This document shows positions 44,626 to 52,977 of a stretch of 64,000 nt of DNA, in pieces. Origin of the DNA: Armatimonadota bacterium (GTDB lineage: Bacteria; Armatimonadota; HRBIN16); contig BPGT01000002.1 of NCBI GenBank assembly GCA_026003175.1, forward strand, positions 496,001 to 560,000, written 5' to 3'. A program made the position numbers and the translations under genes. A model generated the notes under the pieces. It saw only the letters and a program-made list of their open reading frames with translations, made no database searches and was not told the origin of the DNA. Position 1 is the stretch's first letter. The number at the start of each line of letters is the position of its first letter.

Positions 44626-47328
44626 ATGCAGCGTGTGGCATGGTTGCTCTGGGTCTGGAGCCTGTGTTTACTTCTGCCTGGTGTGAGAATATCACAGGCG
44701 CAGGATAACCTCTTCCCCTTTGTGGTGCCGTGGGACATCGCTCCGTCGGGCGTTGCGGATATGAGCAGCTTGTTGCACCGTCCTGCGGGCAAGTTTGGGT
44801 ACGTGCATGTGGGTGCAGATGGGCATCTCTATGTGGGTAACCAGCGCATCCGCTTCTGGGGCGTGAATATGACCGCCGACGCCTGTTTCCAGCACAAGGC
44901 TAACGCGCCAAAGATTGCCCTCCGCCTGGCGAAAGCGGGGGTCAACGTCGTCCGTTTCCATCACATGGATGCCCCCTGGGCAAACCCTTCGCTGATTAAC
45001 TATGCGGCGGGTGGCTCCCGCCAGCTGAATGCGCAAGCACTGGACAATCTGGACTACTTCTTCGCACAGCTGAAGAAAGTGGGAGTGTACGCCAACCTGA
45101 ATCTGGTGGTGCACCGTCAGTTCTCTTCAGGCGATGGACTGCCCGCGGAGATAGACAGCGTAACCGACATGAAGGACCAGCACGTTATCGGCTTCTTCTA
45201 CCAACCGATGCTGGAGCTGCAGAAGGAGTATGCGCGGTTGCTGCTCACCCACCGTAACCCCTACACCGGCTTAACGTATGCGCAGGACCCAGCCGTCGCT
45301 TTTGTGGAGATAAACAACGAGAACGGACTGGTGCACGGCTTTCTGGGCGGCGTAACCGACCGTATTCCGGCGGTGTTCCAGGCAGACCTGCAACGGCAAT
45401 GGAACGAATGGCTTATCGCCAAATACGCAAACACTCAGGCGTTGCGCCAGGCTTGGGGCGAGCGTAATGAACCACTGGGGCAGGAGATGATTACTAACGG
45501 CAGCTATACTGGCGGCACGAGGGGCTGGTATCTGGAACAGTTTGAAGGTGCTCAGGCAACGGCGACGGTGGCAACCGACGCTCCATCGGGGTACACCCGT
45601 TCTGTTCGCATACAGGTCACCCGTACAGGCACGCAAGGGTGGCATGTTCAGTGGTCGCAATCGGGGCTGTCGGTGAGCGGTAACGGATTATACACTCTCT
45701 CCTTCTGGGCAAAGGCGAACAGCAATCGCAATTTTACTGTAGCAGTTGCGATGGCGCATGAACCGTGGGCTGGTCTGGGTCCGTGGATATCGGTTCCGCT
45801 TACGACCTCATGGCAGCGTTACGAGTACACCTTTGTGGTAAGCCAGAACGACGATAACGCCCGTGTGCTTTTTACCAACATGGGTTTACAGACCGGCACA
45901 TACTGGATAACAGGGGTATCTCTGCGTCCGGGTGGCACTTTGCGCGTGCTGCCGGAGGGGCAAACGCTAGAAGCGAAGACAGTTGCCAATGTGTTGCGCA
46001 GTAACTGGGGAGCTACGCCCGAACCCATTCAAAAGGACTGGTTGCGCTTCTTGCGGGACACGGAGGAGCGATACTGGACCAGCGTCTACCGCTACTTGAA
46101 GAACGATATCGGCGTGCGCGCGCTGGTAACGGGCACCATCGTGGGTTGCACCACCCCCAATCTGATGGCTCAGATGGACCTGGTGGACACACACGCCTAC
46201 TGGCAACATCCTGAGTTCCCGAGCGGAGTCTGGGACAACCGCAACTGGTACATCCGCAATATCCCGATGGTGAACGAACGTGGGGGCACCCTCACCTGGC
46301 TCGCCCCGAAGCGGGTGCTGGGCAAACCTCACACGCTCAGCGAGTACAACCATCCCGCACCGAATACCTTTACCGCAGAGGGACTGCTCATTATGGCGGC
46401 GTACGGATTGCTACAGGACTGGGACGCAATTTACTTTTACACCTATGCACACCGCCGTGATAACCTGAACGCCCGCAGGATTACCGGTTTCTTTGACATC
46501 GACCAACATCCTGTGCAGTGGGTAAGTTTAGTATCGGCAGGGGCAATGTTCTTGCGAGGGGACGTGTTGCCGGCGCAACAGCTGGTGGCGGTGTCGCTGA
46601 GCCGCGAACAGGAGATAGAGGCACTGCGCAACAGCTGGGCGTGGCGACTAGTGGACGGTTCGGATGCGGGATTGCGTGGGGAGATAGCCCTGAAACACCG
46701 CGTGGCAGTGGCGGTGGAAGGGCAGACGCTGCCTCCCAACACCCTCCGTCCTGATCAGGTGGACACCTCGGGCAATGCGCTCGTTTCCGATACGGGGCAG
46801 CTGAAATGGGACTGGAGCGTATCCGGCAAGGGTGTGCTGACCATCTCTACCCCGCGCACGAAAGCGGTTATCGGTTTTGGCGCAGGCAGGCAGTTCGATC
46901 TGGGGGATGGGATCGTGATAGAACCCGGGAGTACGCGCCAGAACGGTTTCGGCGTCATCGCCCTCACCGTCAAACAGGGTGCGCTTGCCGCGCAGGTGAA
47001 TCAAACCGTCCAGATGCTTATCACCGCTACCGGTCACGTGCAGAACACCGGCTGGGGCTGGGAGGATCTGGGTGATAACCGTGTGACGGTGCGCGACAAC
47101 TGGGGAACCGCGCCCACGCTGGTAGAGGGCATTCCTGCTCGCATCACTCTGCCGATGCCCGCCGGTTCGGTGCAGGCGTATGCCCTAGACGAGCGCGGCG
47201 CACGTAAGACAAAGCTGCCCATTACTCGTGATTCCAGCGGTCACGCGGTCATCCAGATTGGAGCACAATACCAGACGCTGTGGTATGAGGTAGTTGCGAC
47301 GGCGCGCCGTCCGATCACGACAAAATAA
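44626..47328 (+). CDS. Secreted GH-A-clan-like glycoside hydrolase with inserted carbohydrate-binding module
   Basis: 900-residue protein with a signal peptide (VAWLLWVWSLCLLLPGV). The barrel begins with RIRFWGVNMTADACF and LAKAGVNVVRFHHMD. Glu232 (FVEINNENG) fits the acid/base of GH5-like enzymes and Glu573 (HTLSEYNHP) the nucleophile. A beta-sandwich of about 290-435 (EMITNGSYTGGTRGWYLEQF, TLSFWAKANSNRNFTVAV) resembles CBM4/9-type modules and lies between the two, an internal insertion. C-terminal beta domains follow after 640. GGAGGACGACA precedes ATG. Substrate is not assignable. Confidence 0.8.
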   Translation: MQRVAWLLWVWSLCLLLPGVRISQAQDNLFPFVVPWDIAPSGVADMSSLLHRPAGKFGYVHVGADGHLYVGNQRIRFWGVNMTADACFQHKANAPKIALRLAKAGVNVVRFHHMDAPWANPSLINYAAGGSRQLNAQALDNLDYFFAQLKKVGVYANLNLVVHRQFSSGDGLPAEIDSVTDMKDQHVIGFFYQPMLELQKEYARLLLTHRNPYTGLTYAQDPAVAFVEINNENGLVHGFLGGVTDRIPAVFQADLQRQWNEWLIAKYANTQALRQAWGERNEPLGQEMITNGSYTGGTRGWYLEQFEGAQATATVATDAPSGYTRSVRIQVTRTGTQGWHVQWSQSGLSVSGNGLYTLSFWAKANSNRNFTVAVAMAHEPWAGLGPWISVPLTTSWQRYEYTFVVSQNDDNARVLFTNMGLQTGTYWITGVSLRPGGTLRVLPEGQTLEAKTVANVLRSNWGATPEPIQKDWLRFLRDTEERYWTSVYRYLKNDIGVRALVTGTIVGCTTPNLMAQMDLVDTHAYWQHPEFPSGVWDNRNWYIRNIPMVNERGGTLTWLAPKRVLGKPHTLSEYNHPAPNTFTAEGLLIMAAYGLLQDWDAIYFYTYAHRRDNLNARRITGFFDIDQHPVQWVSLVSAGAMFLRGDVLPAQQLVAVSLSREQEIEALRNSWAWRLVDGSDAGLRGEIALKHRVAVAVEGQTLPPNTLRPDQVDTSGNALVSDTGQLKWDWSVSGKGVLTISTPRTKAVIGFGAGRQFDLGDGIVIEPGSTRQNGFGVIALTVKQGALAAQVNQTVQMLITATGHVQNTGWGWEDLGDNRVTVRDNWGTAPTLVEGIPARITLPMPAGSVQAYALDERGARKTKLPITRDSSGHAVIQIGAQYQTLWYEVVATARRPITTK

Positions 47329-47393
47329 GAGAATAGTGGCGTCGATGGAGGTGGTTCGGAAGCGGAGACGTCCGCGCACCTTAAAGCAGTCGG

Positions 47394-47420
47394 CCCCCTT
47401 CTCCTTGCAGGAGAAGGGGG
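47394..47420. repeat. Family A palindrome between convergent genes
   Basis: CCCCCTTCTCC (47394-47404) and GGAGAAGGGGG (47410-47420), perfect 11-base arms, loop TTGCA. Located between the glycosidase (plus) and the DUF2961 gene (minus), where it could help end both transcripts. Confidence 0.75.
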
Positions 47421-47435
47421 CAAGGGGATAACTGT

Positions 47436-48491
47436 CTACCTCGACCACCGCTCGTGAATCGGGGGCAGAGCAGGGAAGGGCGCGTGCGGTTCCGCCTGAT
47501 ACCAGTATGCCACCGAAGCGATGTCGTCGGTGAGCGGCTGGAACTTGCCGTTGGGCCACCATCCCAACGCCTGAATGGTTACCTTCAGGCTCTGTTTGAA
47601 GCGGATGGGGTCGTAGATATGCCAGCGGTACAAACCGTGTCGGGGCACTTCTCCCGGTTCCTTGCGCCACAGCGGGTAGCCTGTGAAGGGCGCGTTGAAA
47701 GTTTCCCCAAAGCCCCACGCCCCGCAGAAGTAATCCTCTGTACCCGTTCCGCAGATGGTGGGGTATTCGGCATCGCCGTCCATGTAGAACTTGATTTCGC
47801 CCTCGCCCCACCAGCCGTTAGAGAGCTGCGTCCATGCCAGAAAAGTGCCTATGTAATGTCCTTGTCCTTTCACACCATCAAGAATGACATGTTCCGGGCA
47901 TTCGCGTGTGGTCATGGAACGACGCCACTGCGCATGCAGATAAGCCGCGTTGTCGGGAATGTCGGTAAGGGCGTACGTGATTTGGTAGAAGAAACCGTGA
48001 ATGGGTTCCCACCGCTGGTTCTCGATGGTGATTCTCGCTCGCTTGCGGAAAGGCATGGGCAAGTAACAGTTGAAACCACCTGAGGGATTGACTGCTATCG
48101 GCAGCGACACCACGTTGTAACGCAGTCCATGCCCGTTGCAGAAAAAGTCTCCCAGAGGCACTTCTACCGACGGGGTGCTTTCATCGTCCCAGTACATGCG
48201 CAGTATCGTATCGCGATATGCCTTCACATCTACGGTAATCCAGACATGCTGGATGATACCCGGTCCCTGAATGTCTGCCAGCGTGGTGGTGGTTCCAGGC
48301 TCCAGCGTGATACAGGGGCGCACTTTCCAGCCTTTGCCTAGCATCGAGGCAGCGTTGTGTTCATCGGGTTCCGCTTTCGCGCCGCCACCTCGCTCACCAT
48401 TCGGGTTCTCGGCGGAGATGGAGCGCGTCTCTGCCTGAGACAACAGCGGAAGGCTTCCCAATCCTAGGTTCAGCAGGTGTAAATCGTTCAT
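47436..48491 (-). CDS. DUF2961 family protein (GH172-like)
   Basis: Start chosen at ATG 48491, five bases after CGGAGGAG; a longer frame to 48650 would enter ksgA and has no site. The 351-residue product shows the DUF2961 hallmarks: GPGIIQHVWITV, LRMYWDDESTPSVEVPLGDFF and GGFNCYLPMPFRKRARITIENQ, and the later TICGTGTEDYFCGAWGF. This family is now known to include the GH172 enzymes acting on fructofuranose and arabinofuranose glycans. No signal peptide is evident. It lies 64 bases downstream of ksgA on the same strand. Confidence 0.88.
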   Translation of the reverse strand: MNDLHLLNLGLGSLPLLSQAETRSISAENPNGERGGGAKAEPDEHNAASMLGKGWKVRPCITLEPGTTTTLADIQGPGIIQHVWITVDVKAYRDTILRMYWDDESTPSVEVPLGDFFCNGHGLRYNVVSLPIAVNPSGGFNCYLPMPFRKRARITIENQRWEPIHGFFYQITYALTDIPDNAAYLHAQWRRSMTTRECPEHVILDGVKGQGHYIGTFLAWTQLSNGWWGEGEIKFYMDGDAEYPTICGTGTEDYFCGAWGFGETFNAPFTGYPLWRKEPGEVPRHGLYRWHIYDPIRFKQSLKVTIQALGWWPNGKFQPLTDDIASVAYWYQAEPHAPFPALPPIHERWSR

Positions 48492-48555
48492 CCGACTCCT
48501 CCGTATAGGGTTTGTCTCCGGGTCGTACAAAGTCTGTTTCGCAACGCAAGGCAGA

Positions 48556-49443
48556 CTATCCTTCCACAGACGCCTGCTCCCGTGTTGTTCTTGCATCGCC
48601 CAACAGCCGTTGCGACAGCATGATAAACTCTTCCAGTGAAAGCGTCTCACCTCGTCGCTGGGGGTCTATGCCGGTCTCTTGCAGCACGTTTTCCACCCGT
48701 TCGCGCGGCAAGCCCAGCCCGCCACTGAGGGCGTTCAGCAGGGTTTTACGTCTCTGCCCGAAGGCTGCACGCACCACACGGAACAGCCGCTTCGCCTCTT
48801 CAGGGGGAAGGCGTTTGGGCAGCGGCGTAAAACGCACAATTGCGCTATCGACCTCTGGCGGGGGATAGAACACGGTGCGTGATACTCGCTGTACGATTTC
48901 CACCCGGGAGTGGTACTGCGCGAAGACGCTAATCGCGCTGTATGCAGGTGTGCCCGGTTCGGCAATCAGGCGTTCGGCGACCTCACGTTGAATCATCAGC
49001 ACCGCTCGTGTCCAGCCGCTGGCAATGCCAAACAGGCGGTCCAGAATGGGGCTGGTGATACCGTAGGGGATGTTTGCTACCACCTTGAAGGGGCTATTGC
49101 CAAAGGTCTCGCGTATCAGCTCGGGCAGGTTCTGGCGCAGGAAGTCGCCGTGTATCAGGCGCACGTTGCCGAAACCCTGCAGGTTGTGCTGGATGACGGG
49201 AATGAGTTTGGCGTCCACTTCAAAGGTGAGCACCTGTTTGGCGCGTTCCGCCAGTGCACGGGTGAGCGTGCCGATGCCGCTGCCGATTTCCATCGCGCCC
49301 TCATCAGGTGCAAGGTCGGCGGCTTGCAGGATTTTCTCCAGAATGTTGTGGTCGCCCAGAAAGTGCTGCCCCTTGCGTTTGTCTGGGGTTAGCCCAAACT
49401 GCAACAGCACCAGGCGTATTTGCGACGGCGAGGTAAGCTTCAC
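48556..49443 (-). CDS. ksgA: 16S rRNA dimethyladenosine methyltransferase KsgA (RsmA)
   Basis: Dimethylates the two adjacent adenosines near the 3' end of 16S rRNA. GTG 49443 follows CGGAGG at seven bases; the upstream ATG of the frame has no site. The 295 residues contain KGQHFLGDHNILEKIL, MEIGSGIGTLTRAL (SAM site), IHGDFL, VANIPYGITSPIL (the NIPY catalytic motif) and the C-terminal helical domain (AAFGQRRKTLLNALSGGLG). Adjacency to a YabE-like G5/3D gene recalls the yabE-rnmV-ksgA order of Bacillus. Confidence 0.96.
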   Translation of the reverse strand: MKLTSPSQIRLVLLQFGLTPDKRKGQHFLGDHNILEKILQAADLAPDEGAMEIGSGIGTLTRALAERAKQVLTFEVDAKLIPVIQHNLQGFGNVRLIHGDFLRQNLPELIRETFGNSPFKVVANIPYGITSPILDRLFGIASGWTRAVLMIQREVAERLIAEPGTPAYSAISVFAQYHSRVEIVQRVSRTVFYPPPEVDSAIVRFTPLPKRLPPEEAKRLFRVVRAAFGQRRKTLLNALSGGLGLPRERVENVLQETGIDPQRRGETLSLEEFIMLSQRLLGDARTTREQASVEG

Positions 49444-49471
49444 GTAGCGTCCTCCGCGAGCAAGAGAATGG

Positions 49472-49497
49472 AAAAGGCGGAGCGCAAAGGCTCCGCC
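49472..49497 (-). terminator. Rho-independent terminator of the G5/3D gene
   Basis: Minus strand: GGCGGAGC (49497-49490), loop of six, GCTCCGCC (49483-49476), then TTTT (49475-49472). The stem is a perfect eight base pairs. It starts 13 bases after the stop codon at 49510 and just before ksgA, so ksgA either is read through or has its own start point. Confidence 0.75.
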
Positions 49498-49509
49498 CAC
49501 GTTCAGGTG

Positions 49510-50322
49510 TTAGTCCAGTATATACACTTTGACCTTGCGCATACCGAACCGCTTCGCTTGGTGATAAGTGTCGTGCCCAAGGTCGATGCGATTGCCTTTA
49601 ATGTCTCTACCGGTATCGGCTGCAATCGCATAGCCATATCCTTCGATATACAGGCGCGTGCCAAGCGGGATGTAGCGAGGGTCTACGGCAACGGTTCCGT
49701 AGCCTGCCTTGATCCCGGTTGCGGTGCGTCCCGTACGGCTGCCGCCACAGGCATAAGGTGCGTAGCCCGTAGCGATCATGGTAAGCACACGCCGTCCGCT
49801 GAAGAAACCTCGCGCGGGCAGCGAGCCGCCCGCCCCGTACCGCTCGATGCGCGGTTTGGGTTGCGAGATTACTTTGGACGCTAACACCTTTCGGGACACC
49901 TCTTGTCCGTTTTTGAAAGTGATCAGCCACTGGATGCGCTTTTTCCCGTCTTGCCCTTCCTGCACCACGCGCTTGACGCCCGCCCGCAGAGCGGGGTCGG
50001 CGAAACGCTTGACGGGTGCGGGAATCGTCTGCTCTTCGGTAACCACTTGCTGGCGCACCCGGGTGACCACCACCTCCATATCATCGGCAAGAGGCGTTGC
50101 CGGAGGCGGTTGGACGCGGTCCAACTTCTCCAGGCGTATCTCCGCTTCGCGCAAGAGTTCTGCGACGGTTGCGGCTTGTGTGTCCAATGTACGCACCGTG
50201 CCACCTTCGCGCAGGCGCACCGAAAGTCGGCGGCCTGCGTCCGCGGTCACGAACGCACACAGGGTTGCAGCTATCAGCAAAGACGCAATCAGCGCCCTGC
50301 CGTACGCTTCACGCAAGTGCAC
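49510..50322 (-). CDS. Cell-wall-active G5/3D domain protein (YabE/RpfB-like)
   Basis: GTG 50322 follows AAAGGAGGTACCGAC; the longer frame would include the leader. The 270-residue product starts with a membrane anchor or signal (ALIASLLIAATLCAF), then a DUF348 repeat (SVRLREGGTVRTLDTQAATV), a G5 domain (VTEEQTIPAPVKRF ... NGQEVSRKVLASKVI) and a C-terminal 3D domain (ATGYAPYACGG, IPLGTRLYIEGYG, AADTGRDIKGNRIDLG) whose three Asp and barrel fold are those of MltA-type lytic transglycosylases. It probably acts on peptidoglycan. Confidence 0.9.
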   Translation of the reverse strand: MHLREAYGRALIASLLIAATLCAFVTADAGRRLSVRLREGGTVRTLDTQAATVAELLREAEIRLEKLDRVQPPPATPLADDMEVVVTRVRQQVVTEEQTIPAPVKRFADPALRAGVKRVVQEGQDGKKRIQWLITFKNGQEVSRKVLASKVISQPKPRIERYGAGGSLPARGFFSGRRVLTMIATGYAPYACGGSRTGRTATGIKAGYGTVAVDPRYIPLGTRLYIEGYGYAIAADTGRDIKGNRIDLGHDTYHQAKRFGMRKVKVYILD

Positions 50323-50430
50323 GTCGGTACCTCCTTTCGGGCACCCCAACAGTTGGGGCTTTTTCGGTGCCGTCGGGACGCAGATTGTCAAGTTACTCCC
50401 GCCCTTTTGCGGGCGTTGTAACACTCGTGC
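50323..50430 (-). promoter_or_regulatory. Structured 5' leader of the G5/3D gene, possible riboswitch or attenuator
   Basis: About 105 bases between the promoter and the GTG. On the minus strand it contains CGCCCGC-AAAA-GGGCGG, then GGCACC ... GGTGCC enclosing CCCCAA-CTG-TTGGGG, and ends with the ribosome-binding site directly behind the last stem, so folding could control translation. Genes of this family are often controlled by c-di-AMP riboswitches, but I cannot match the conserved core of that class here. Confidence 0.4.
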
Positions 50431-50460
50431 ATTTTACCACGATTCAGCGGCAGCAGTCAA
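50431..50460 (-). promoter_or_regulatory. Promoter of the G5/3D gene
   Basis: Minus strand: TTGACT (50460-50455), 18 bases, TAAAAT (50436-50431). Both boxes are close to the sigma-70 consensus. Confidence 0.65.
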
Positions 50461-50504
50461 CCTCTTGCGAGGGTGTTCGAAATTGCTGGTTGAATGGATA
50501 GATA

Positions 50505-50570
50505 ACCTAACCCCCTTGCCCCCTTCCCTGCAAGGGAAGGGGGAACGCCCCTCTCCTCGTAGGAGAGGGG
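50505..50570. repeat. Double family A palindrome
   Basis: AACCTAACCCCCTTG is followed by CCCCCTTCCCT/AGGGAAGGGGG (50519-50529 and 50533-50543, loop GCA) and then CCCCTCTCCT/AGGAGAGGGG (50548-50557 and 50561-50570, loop CGT). This copy shows that the two palindrome subtypes seen singly elsewhere belong to one composite element. It fills most of the gap between the G5/3D promoter and the hypF stop. Confidence 0.8.
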
Positions 50571-50618
50571 ACGGGGGTGAGGTAAGGCAGGGATAGCAAG
50601 AACGCCTCTCTCCTTGCG

Positions 50619-52913
50619 CTACAACCAACTTCTCAACAATTCTCGAACACCCTCACCTCTTGCCGCACCTATCATTTGTCCCAAGGCAATCCCCCCATCA
50701 TTAGGAGGCACACGCTGGTGCCAGTAGGGACGGAAACCTTCCTCACTGAGCCGGCGCACCGCCCGCTCGGTCAGGTAGGCGTTTTGGAAGCAGCCGCCGC
50801 TCAGTGCTACCCGTTGGATGCCAGTTGCTCGCGCCACGGCAACCATCATCTCCACCAGCGTGTTGTGAAAGCGTGCGGCAATGAGAGAAGGGGAGACGCG
50901 GTGACGTACATCCTGCAGCATCGCCTGTATCATCGGCGACCAGTCCAGCACGCGCGGCGAACCGCCTTCGGAGAGGGAGAAGGGATAGTTTTCGTCGGTA
51001 TGCACGCCGTGGGTGAGGAACTCCAGCTCCATCGCTGCCTGTCCCTCGAAGTTCACCACCTGTCGCAGCCCTGCCAGCGAAGCCACCGCATCGAAGAGCC
51101 TGCCTGCACTGGAGGTGATGGGTACATTGACCCCTTGCCGAAGCATTTGCCCGAGCAGGCGCCGCTCGCCTTCGGTGAACATCTCTTCCAGCAGGTGCAG
51201 AGCACCGTCGCCCAACAGCTCATACAGCACGCCCAGTGCGGAACGGCGAGGTTCCTTGATGGCACGGTCTCCCCCCGGCAGACGGAAGGGACGCAAGTGG
51301 GCGAACCTCTCCCAGCCCAGCTCGCGGAGTATTAGGAACTCGCCACCCCATATCGTGCCGTCCGTGCCGTAGCCCGTGCCGTCCCACGAGACGCCTAACA
51401 CAGGCGGTTCCAGCTCGTTCTCCGCCATGCACGACAGGATGTGCGCTACGTGATGTTGCACCTCAATCACCGGCAACCCCATCCCGTGTGCCGCCTGCGT
51501 GGAGAGGTAATCGGGATGCATATCGCATACCACCGCCTGCGGCTGGTGTTCCCAGAGCTCCTTCACATCCGCAATCACGCGACGGAACGCCTCCAGTGCC
51601 TGCGGCGTCTCCAGGTCGCCGATGTGCTGGCTGATGAACACTTGCCTGTCTACGCTCAGCGCGACGGTGTTCTTGAGGTGTGCTCCTACCGCCAGCAGAG
51701 GGGGAAGAGGCTTCTTCACGAGGACGGGCAGGGGAGCGTAACCTCGTGCCCGCCTCAGCACCAACTCACGTCCCAGCAACACACGCACCACCGAATCGTC
51801 CACATGGCGCGCGATGGGACGGTTATGCACGAGGAACAGGTCGGCAACGCCAGCCAGACGGTGTAGCGCCTCATGCTCGTCTGTGCAGATAGGCTCATCG
51901 GAAAGGTTGCCGCTGGTGGCGACAATGGGGAAGCCCAGCTCGCGCGTCAACAGGTGGTGCAGGGGAGTGTAGGGCAACATCACACCCAGATATGGGTTAT
52001 TCGGCGCGACGGAGGGGGCGACCGCCCCGTCCTTTCTGCGCAGCAGCACAATGGGCGATTCGGGCGAGCATAGCACGCGTTCTTCTACCTCGTTCACCTC
52101 GCAGTGCGCTTTCACTGTCTCCAGCGAGGGGTACATTAGCGCGAAAGGCTTCTCCTCGCGACGTTTGCGCTCGCGCAGGCGGCGTACGGCGGCGTCGTTG
52201 CGTGCGTCCACTATCAGGTGAAAGCCTCCCAGCCCCTTGACCGCCACAATGCATCCCTCGCCAATTGCCTCTACTGCCCGAAGCAACGCTTCGTGATGCA
52301 TGGCAAGAAGCACACCTTTCTCATCCCACAGCTCCAGATGCGGTCCGCACTCCGGGCAGGCGTTGGGCTGAGCGTGGAACCGACGGTCTAACGGGTTTTC
52401 GTACTCCTCGCGGCATTTCGGGCACATGGTAAACGCCTTCATAGTCGTGTTCGGGCGGTCGTATGGCAGTGCCTCGATGATGCTATAGCGCGGACCGCAG
52501 TTGGTGCAGTTGGTGAAGGGATAGAGGTATCGGCGGTCGTTGGGGTCAAACAGTTCGCGCAGGCAGTCGGGACAGGTGGCAATATCGGGTAGAATCAGCG
52601 CGCTCTTTTCGCCTCCTTCCTCGCTGTGGCGGATTTCAAAGGTAGTGTAGCCCACAGGGTCTAACACCGACTGTTCGAGACTCTGGATGAAGGCTCTGGG
52701 AGGTTTCTCCGTCTCCACGCGCCGTACGAACTGCTGGAGGGTTTGCTGTTCACCCTCCACCTCGATGAACACGCCCTGCGCGGAGTTGACCACCCAGCCC
52801 TTCAAGCCGATCTCGGTTGCCAGGCGGTAGATGAAGGGGCGAAAACCGACACCCTGTACCGCGCCGCGAATGACCAGACGGATGCGTGTGCGATCTTTCC
52901 GCAAAGGTAACAT
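50619..52913 (-). CDS. hypF: Hydrogenase maturation carbamoyltransferase HypF
   Basis: Makes the cyanide ligand precursor of [NiFe] hydrogenase by transferring a carbamoyl group to HypE. The 764 residues have all domains: acylphosphatase (RLVIRGAVQGVGFRPFIYRLA), paired zinc fingers (CPDCLRELFDP, CTNCGPRY, CPKCREEYE, CPECGP), YrdC-like (GCIVAVKGLGGFHLIVDARN, SPIVLLRR) and the Kae1-like domain (VEVQHHVAHILSCMAEN, GVSWDGTGYGTDGTIWGGEF, ALSGGCFQNAYL). No strong ribosome-binding site precedes the ATG. It is separated from hypA/hypB by a plus-strand methyltransferase. Confidence 0.96.
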   Translation of the reverse strand: MLPLRKDRTRIRLVIRGAVQGVGFRPFIYRLATEIGLKGWVVNSAQGVFIEVEGEQQTLQQFVRRVETEKPPRAFIQSLEQSVLDPVGYTTFEIRHSEEGGEKSALILPDIATCPDCLRELFDPNDRRYLYPFTNCTNCGPRYSIIEALPYDRPNTTMKAFTMCPKCREEYENPLDRRFHAQPNACPECGPHLELWDEKGVLLAMHHEALLRAVEAIGEGCIVAVKGLGGFHLIVDARNDAAVRRLRERKRREEKPFALMYPSLETVKAHCEVNEVEERVLCSPESPIVLLRRKDGAVAPSVAPNNPYLGVMLPYTPLHHLLTRELGFPIVATSGNLSDEPICTDEHEALHRLAGVADLFLVHNRPIARHVDDSVVRVLLGRELVLRRARGYAPLPVLVKKPLPPLLAVGAHLKNTVALSVDRQVFISQHIGDLETPQALEAFRRVIADVKELWEHQPQAVVCDMHPDYLSTQAAHGMGLPVIEVQHHVAHILSCMAENELEPPVLGVSWDGTGYGTDGTIWGGEFLILRELGWERFAHLRPFRLPGGDRAIKEPRRSALGVLYELLGDGALHLLEEMFTEGERRLLGQMLRQGVNVPITSSAGRLFDAVASLAGLRQVVNFEGQAAMELEFLTHGVHTDENYPFSLSEGGSPRVLDWSPMIQAMLQDVRHRVSPSLIAARFHNTLVEMMVAVARATGIQRVALSGGCFQNAYLTERAVRRLSEEGFRPYWHQRVPPNDGGIALGQMIGAARGEGVRELLRSWL

Positions 52914-52977
52914 GGTATTTCAGAGTTGGTTTGCTTCTACCGATGATAAATAGTACCATCTTCTGGAGGAAAGAAGT

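Noticed and set aside
50323-50430. Assignment of the leader as a c-di-AMP (ydaO) riboswitch
   Set aside because: The gene family fits, but I could not match the conserved core sequence; kept only as an unspecified structured leader.
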